Origin: Rutidosis leptorrhynchoides
Lineage: Eukaryota > Streptophyta > Magnoliopsida > Asterales > Asteraceae
Reading direction: 5' to 3'
Assembly (NCBI RefSeq): GCF_046630445.1
Contig: NC_092338.1
Span: 7,644,501 to 7,708,500 of the forward strand
DNA: 64,000 nt
The stretch's first letter is position 1, and every line of letters begins with the position of its first letter. This document shows positions 58,011-64,000 of this stretch, in pieces. Under the pieces are notes generated by a model, which saw nothing but the letters and a program-made list of their open reading frames with translations, searched no databases and was not told the DNA's origin. The translations under genes and the position numbers were made by a program.

Positions 58011-60911
58011 TGAGGAGTGACCAACAACGGTACCGAATTTGAAGAAGAAGGAGAGTATCAAAATTCTGAGAGACTCGTGGGCTCAGAAGTGAGCTATTTA
58101 CCTTGAAAGGTACTTGGGCGTATAAAAGTAAGAATAGGTATATGCCATTAATTAAGTCTCTTGACCTTAGAGATCAACAAATTGATTTCGTTTCTTGTTA
58201 ACATGAGTATGTCATCTGAATATATATCCATAAAAGGAAAGATGATGTTTTTAGCCTTACAGGCATCTTCAGTAAGCTGGATGCATGAAATGCATCATGA
58301 ATGTTACCAACTCATCTAAAACATTGAGCGCTTATGTCGCAATACAAAGCTGACAGGTAGAATGGAAAATATGGTGATCACAACCATGCGATTTGATGTA
58401 TGGATAGTGTTAGCCATGGATTTTACTAACCCCTTAATTTCGGAAGGAGACCATAGGCATAAAGAACCCGATATTTAAGAAACGTTTCATTTGAAATTTT
58501 AGCTGAGAGTGACTAATCAGACTTACGTGCAATGCAAGTCATAATTATTTATAGTGTCTTCAGGACGGTCTGAACGAACAATGAAAGATATCACCCAGTT
58601 TAACATACTGCATGTGAACTTATCCTGGGATGGAATGAAAGCACAGTTCCATAATGTAACTATATGCTGTCAGTTACATGCTGAAGTTAGGGTTAACATT
58701 GACTAGAACAACATATAGTTGCAACCAACGAAGGCAGAAATATATAGAATACCCACATTAGTGTTATAGATATTTTAAGCAGTCCCTTCCAAGAGGATAA
58801 CAAGATTCATAGATTTTTAAAGTAATTTACATTACATTTCTGAAAGAAAATCGCACGAAAGGTGTGATCTTTGAGCGAGAGTGAACTCTTCGTACAATGA
58901 GCGAGTTGATATGAATTTATTCTTATACTTAAGGGGATGCGCGGATGAGAAGATACGTGAACCCTTGGTCATAAGAATGGTTTACTCCAAGTGAAAAGAA
59001 TCGCAAAAATGATTTCTTGTACCTCAATATACTGAATCATATAGATGATGTTTACGAGAGTGTTGCGATTAGTCATGAAATATTGAGAGTAGAAACCCAC
59101 CTAGTGCCTTTCCTACAATGGGGTGACAACTGAGCGTACCTCAGAAAACTGATTTATCGGCCCGCGTTTTTGCCATGTCTAACCTTAAAAGGAACATTTT
59201 ATAAGCGCAAAGACTTCCTAACAAATTTTGTAAAACTGCCATCTAAAGTGGCTCAAGAGTTTTTAACAAAGATCTTATGATAAGCTTCATCCCTAAATGG
59301 AGGACGAGAAGAAGTGTGATCCATACATGGTGTAGACTAATACGAAAACCTTTAATAAAATCAATCAAGGAAGTTTTGAAAACCCTTTAAACGTTTGATG
59401 TGACAACACAAATGGAACGAAGTTCTTAGTAAATTTAGAAGTATGTACAACGTGTACCATTTTGCACAAAACTATTTAACTTAAGTTAAACAACTCAATA
59501 AAGGAGCGATTTTTAAATAATTTGAAGGTATAACTTAGTATGTACTAATCAAAATAAGTAAAGGTAAATTTATTAACTTAATTATATACATACATATATG
59601 ATTTTATAAATCGCATAAGTGACAGAAAAATTTTATTACTTTCATTTGTCCATAAATCTCGTGAGGACCGCACAAATAAACAACGTGTAAAACTTTTTGA
59701 TAAACATAGTTTTTCGTAATTCAGAGGTTACGAGTTGAAAAAGATTGTGTGAAAAATCCTTGAATCATCGGGTGACATGTTACTAGGTAATGAAAACTAA
59801 TGAATTAAATGTAGTTTTGATAATTATCATGACATAAGTCTTTGGGCCGAAAATGTTCACGTGAGAAGCCGTTGTTAAAAAGTGAGGTATGAAGGATAGA
59901 GCATGAGGATGAGAAGTTAATCGCTTCTTGACCTTGCAAAATGCCAAACAGGTTATGACTAATATTAAAGTTGGAATACTGATGGTGTTAATATTACTAA
60001 ATGAGAATCCCCTGGAATAAGTCAGGACTTAGAGTTATGTAAGAAAGAGCATCGCTCCAACAGGTGTGGCAAATAAGATCCCTGGGGTAACGAAATAATT
60101 TTGAATGCTTTAAGTGTTAGTGGATGCCCAAAGGCTCTGCATGACGTGGCAGTAAGTGCCTTTATCACACACACATGAATCTCTAAATTTCGACATTTGT
60201 AAAGTCTTCACGATGACTTGGATACGAATAACACGAAAGATTTTATATAACAAGCAACGAAAATTTTATAGAAATCGTTTAAGGTGACAATGTAAGAAAG
60301 AAAACGAAGTTCTTAGTAAACTAGAGTTATGTACAACATGTACTATTCTAAGTAAAATATCTTTTAAATAAAAGAATTGATTTGTAAAAATGAAAGTAAA
60401 ATTTCACATGTACTAGTCAAAAATAAGTAATTATTTACTTTATTATATATAACATATACGATTTCTAAAATTTGTATGAATGGCAATGAAATAAATTTAT
60501 TTTTATAAAACTTTGAGAGGATCGCACAGTAAAATAATGTGTGTAAAATTGTGGCAAACAAAATTTTCATATATCAGAGGTTACAAGTTGAAAAAAGATT
60601 GATGAGGATCGAGCAAAAGATTTTTGAAAATTTCTGGTGATATTTGAGCAACAATGTTACGAGGTAATGAAAACTATTGAATTTAAATATGGTTGATGAC
60701 TATTAGTAGGGCGTAAGTCCTTCGACCAAAAATGCTTAAGTGTGAAGCTGTTGCTTATAAGTGATATATGAATGGGAGAGTATGAGGATGAGAATTAACC
60801 ACCCATTGATTTTGGAAAAAAAAAATTTAAACTGGTATGACTAATATCGAAGTAAGAAGGGTGACGGTGTGATTGTCATCAAATAATAAATCTCTCGGAA
60901 TAAGTTAGGAT
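58011..60911 (-). other. T4 3' internal noncoding region
   Basis: 2.9 kb between pol and the 3' LTR with no supported frame on either strand. Its right half is a degenerate tandem duplication. Confidence 0.6.
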
Positions 60912-60965
60912 TTAGAGTCGCGTAAGAATAAGTATCAAATAAGATTCTTGGGTAGTCTTTAATAT
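59412..60965. repeat. ~887-base tandem duplication in T4
   Basis: Unit 1 starts near 59412 and unit 2 near 60299. Shared landmarks in the same order include AAGTTCTTAGTAAA, ATGTACAAC, CAGAGGTTAC, GAGGTAATGAAAACTA and CAAATAAGAT. The units have many indels, so the duplication is old. Confidence 0.7.
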
Positions 60966-62120
60966 AGAATTTGAATTGCTGAAGTGACGGGATATAATTT
61001 CCTTTATGTATCGTTGTGCAAGTTTGTCCATTGTATCGGTTTCTTTCATGGCTAGAAAGTGAGCAGTTTTGGTGAGACGGTCAACAATAACCCAAATAGG
61101 GTCATAACCGCCTACCGTTTTCGGTAGCTTCGTGATGAAATCCATTGTTATTCCTTCCCATTTCCATTATGGGATTTCGGGTTGTTGAAGTAACCCAGAT
61201 GGCTTTTCGTGTTCGGCTTTGACCTTGGAACAAGTCAGACACTTTCCAATATAAGTAGCAATGTCCTTTTTAAGGTTCGGCTACCAATATTGTTCCTTAA
61301 GATCGTGGTACATCTTACCAGCTCTGGGATGAATCGAATACCGTGACTTATGGGTCTCGTCTAGAATAAGGTCTCGTAAATCCTCACAACTAGGTACCCA
61401 AATTCTTCCGGCGAAATATCGGAGTCCGGTCTCTTTAATCTCGAATCGAGAGACGAGAATGTTCAAGCGTTCTTGAGCAATATTCTCCTCAGTCTCCAAT
61501 TTCTTCATATGTGCCAAAATAGCAAAATGCCCTTTTCTCATGACCTTTTGTGCCTTCATGCAACTAATAAGGTTCAGCTTCGGGCTACTTCTCTCCCCGT
61601 AACTATTAATGGCTTATCATTCTCACGAGGTACACGAATAATCTTCTTACTATAAATAACTTTCGCTTTCATCCTTGAAAGCCAGTCCATTCCAACTATT
61701 ACATCAAGCTTCCCAAATTGATGGGTGTTAGGTTAATCTTAAGGTTCATTCCAACCAAATCTTATTATACTACCAAGAAAAATTCTATCAATATTCTCAA
61801 ATAACATCTGATTGTGCGTAGGTAACTAATCCTTTCCAACTACTACTTTAAAAGTTCCAAGTTTTGTTGACATGAGGTCATCTCCAAATGACCCACCTGT
61901 TGATTTTAAGGTACTACCTTAAATTATTCCTCTATCTCTGCCAGCTTACCATTAGCTTGTCCTATAGAATACTTAACTCTCATGGTTTTTAATGGCTTAT
62001 TAGTCATAACACTAAGGTTCTTAGATATAAGGTTTCTATCGCTCTAGTATTAAACAACTTTGAGACAATAAAACGTTGTGACGAAACGTACCCTAACTAA
62101 AATCAGGATTCATGCGAGTC
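60912..62120 (-). pseudogene. T4 pol remnant: protease fused to integrase
   Basis: From the right: damaged protease sequence (DVIVGMDWLSRMKAKV), MKAQKVMRKGHFAILAHMKK, then directly [20 protein letters not shown] and the integrase zinc region ([20 protein letters not shown]). The DDE core start ([33 protein letters not shown]) follows and fades after YIKEI. In T1 the two sides of the join are separated by all of RT and RNase H, so roughly 1.5 kb is deleted. Stops and frameshifts occur in the protease and before TMDF. Confidence 0.85.
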
Positions 62121-62130
62121 TCCATTGTGA

Positions 62131-63699
62131 TAGCCCGTCCTAATCCACCTGGAGGAAGTCATCAACATTTGGTCCCATTGCGAGGTATTGTCCTAAATAT
62201 ACCATGAGCAACTCCATATAATATATTTAAAATGAGCAAATGCACAGCGGAAGATTTCTTTCATACCCGAGAATAAACATGCTTTAAAGTGTCAACTAAA
62301 AGGTTGATGAGTTCGTAGGTTTATCTTAAACAATCATTTCAATATTTTAATAGACCACAAGATTTCAGATATTTAATTGTACACGTAACCCGAGTACAAA
62401 ATAGTACGCATAACCTACGAATTAAAAATCATTCATATGGTGAACACCTAGTAACCGACATTAACAAATGCATCTAGAATATCCCCAAATATACAGGTAC
62501 ACTCATCTGTATATAAAATTGAAGTACTAAAGCATCCATAATCTGGATGGGGTTTGTTAGGCCCATAGATCTATCTTCAGGATTCGCGTCAATTAGGGGG
62601 TCTGTTCCCTAATTCTTAGGCTACCAAGCTAAAAGGGTGATATCCGGTATAATAATTCAACCATAGAATATAGTTTCAAGTACTTGTGTCTATTTTGTAA
62701 AACAGTTATAAAAGCAGCGCATGTATTCTCCGTCCCAAAAATATATATTGCAAAAGCATTTAAAAATAGAGCAAATGAAACTCACGATACAATATTTTGT
62801 AGTAAAAATATTCATACGATGATACTGAACAATGCAAGGGTTGGCCTCGGATTCACGAACCTATATCATTTATATATATATATATATATATATTAAAACA
62901 TATAATGGTAATCGAACAAATTTATATATTATGAGTGATATGATTTATATGTTTCATTGATTCTTTTATTAATATTAATATAATAAATTTAAGGTAGTTT
63001 AATAATTTATTTGTAATTATAATATTTATCCTTCATTAATAATAAGAACTTATTTTAAGGTTTATTTGATAAAAATAAACATATATATATTAATTAATAT
63101 AATTTATATATAGTGTAATTAATATCATTTTAATGATAACATATAGTATTATGTATTATAATTGTAATGTATTTTTTTAGATAAAATATATATTTGCAAT
63201 AATAATAATAATAATAACAGTGTTAATAATAATAATATTAATAGTTACAATAAAAATGATACTTTTAATAATGATAATTTTAATAATAATGATAATAATA
63301 ATAATATTAATAATTTTTGTAAAAATAATAATATCAATAATCATGATAATAATAATAATGATGAAAATAATAATAATTTTAATGAAGATGATATCAATAA
63401 CTATAAAAATAATAATTTTACCACTAATGATAATAATGATAATAGTATAGTTGTAATAATAATAATAATAGTAAAAGTAATAATAATAATAATAATAACT
63501 ATAATACAATAATGATAATACTAATAACAATAATAATGTTAGTTATGATAATACTAATAATTTTTAATGATAATACTAGTAATAATAATGATAATAATAT
63601 AAGTTTTTATTAACAATAATAATAATTATGTTATTATTATTAGTAATAATAATAGTTAACATCATAATATCAATAATTAATAATAATACTAGCAATAAC

Positions 63700-63773
<74 letters not shown>

Positions 63774-63813
63774 ATATAATAACATTACTAATAATAAAAA
63801 TATTAGAAAGGTG
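62131..63813 (-). repeat. T6 LTR (T3-related), interrupted by T7
   Basis: The left edge TGATAGCCCGTCCTAATCC corresponds to the reversed end of the T3 LTR. Shared blocks include TTTGGTCCCATTGCGA and the AAGATTTCTTTCA region. It lies inside T4 pol. Its expected right end is not reached before T7 begins. It could be a solo LTR or the 3' LTR of a longer element. Confidence 0.75.
63701..63771. repeat. (AAT)n microsatellite
   Basis: About 70 bases of AAT repeats in the T6 LTR. Confidence 0.95.
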
Positions 63814-64000
63814 TAACAACCCGACTTCGTTTTACCAAAAACACGCCTTAAAAAAAATTTGAACCTGTACATCTGGACGGCGTCCAGATTCCTGGACGGC
63901 GTCCAGTACTGAAGCCTTGGACGGCGTCCAACACTTTAGGATGGCGTCCAAATGAACTAACGAGGACTGATCAGTTTTTTATAACACGCGAGCGGAAAAC
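63814..64000 (+). repeat. T7: LTR start with palindrome repeats, runs off right edge
   Basis: TGTAACAACCCGAC resembles the LTR start of the T1/T3 families. It is followed by four copies of TGGACGGCGTCCA or a close variant at 63874, 63893, 63918 and 63938. Identity as an LTR is inferred from its first bases only. Confidence 0.55.

Overview
This is a repeat-rich, AT-rich plant nuclear window. Almost all of it is LTR retrotransposon, nested several levels deep, with a few DNA transposons and one convincing host gene. The element families (Tekay-type chromoviruses with tRNA-Met primer sites, an Athila/Tat-type element with a tRNA-Asp primer site, Ale/Retrofit-like Copia, hAT and Stowaway MITEs, a PIF/Harbinger transposase) point to a eudicot. 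The overall style suggests Asteraceae, but that is an impression and not proven. No tRNA, rRNA, bacterial gene, CRISPR array or endogenous pararetrovirus was recognised. For reference below, the large elements are called T1-T7.

Left part (1-14,550): a minus-strand Ale-like Copia pseudo-element (8,439-12,524) carries two insertions. Its protease region was hit by a minus-strand Tekay-like element, T5 (LTR 5,867-8,438, gag and extra-ORF pseudogenes 3,778-5,644). T5 was in turn hit in its protease by a minus-strand Athila/Tat-like element (LTR 1,944-3,777, gag-like frame running off the left edge). Its LTR was hit by an Athila-like solo LTR (10,383-12,367, target duplication ACAAG). A second, plus-strand Copia remnant (12,824-14,547) has a hAT MITE in its integrase (target duplication CCCATACC).

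Middle (14,550-20,291): the only clear host gene, a secreted glycine-rich cell-wall-type protein (16,786-18,063), is flanked by hAT and Stowaway MITEs. It is followed by the start of a PIF/Harbinger transposase gene at 19,969.

Right part (20,292-64,000): the Harbinger gene is split by T1, a plus-strand Tekay element spanning 20,292-55,142 (target duplication ATTAG); the transposase frame resumes for 21 bases at 55,148. T1's 5' LTR contains T2, a minus-strand partial tandem array (22,858-46,423). One T2 LTR contains T3 (34,057-43,686, plus strand, target duplication CAATA). T1 retains an intact extra ORF and one gag-pol frame with four in-frame stops. T2 and T3 have no gag-pol at all. They keep the extra coiled-coil ORF on the sense strand and, near the 3' LTR, an ANTISENSE unit: a TATA box followed by a small transmembrane reading frame whose T2/T3 differences are enriched for silent changes. 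This antisense unit is the best candidate for something undescribed. The Harbinger remnant is next hit by T4 (minus strand), whose pol lost reverse transcriptase and RNase H. T4 is interrupted by T6, and T6 by T7, which runs off the right edge.

How it works together: this is a retrotransposon graveyard, not a pathway. T1-T6 share LTR motifs, a splice-donor-like signal, a hairpin beside the polypurine tract and (T1, T2, T3, T5) an extra ORF upstream of gag. They therefore look like related autonomous and non-autonomous lineages that could share replication machinery.
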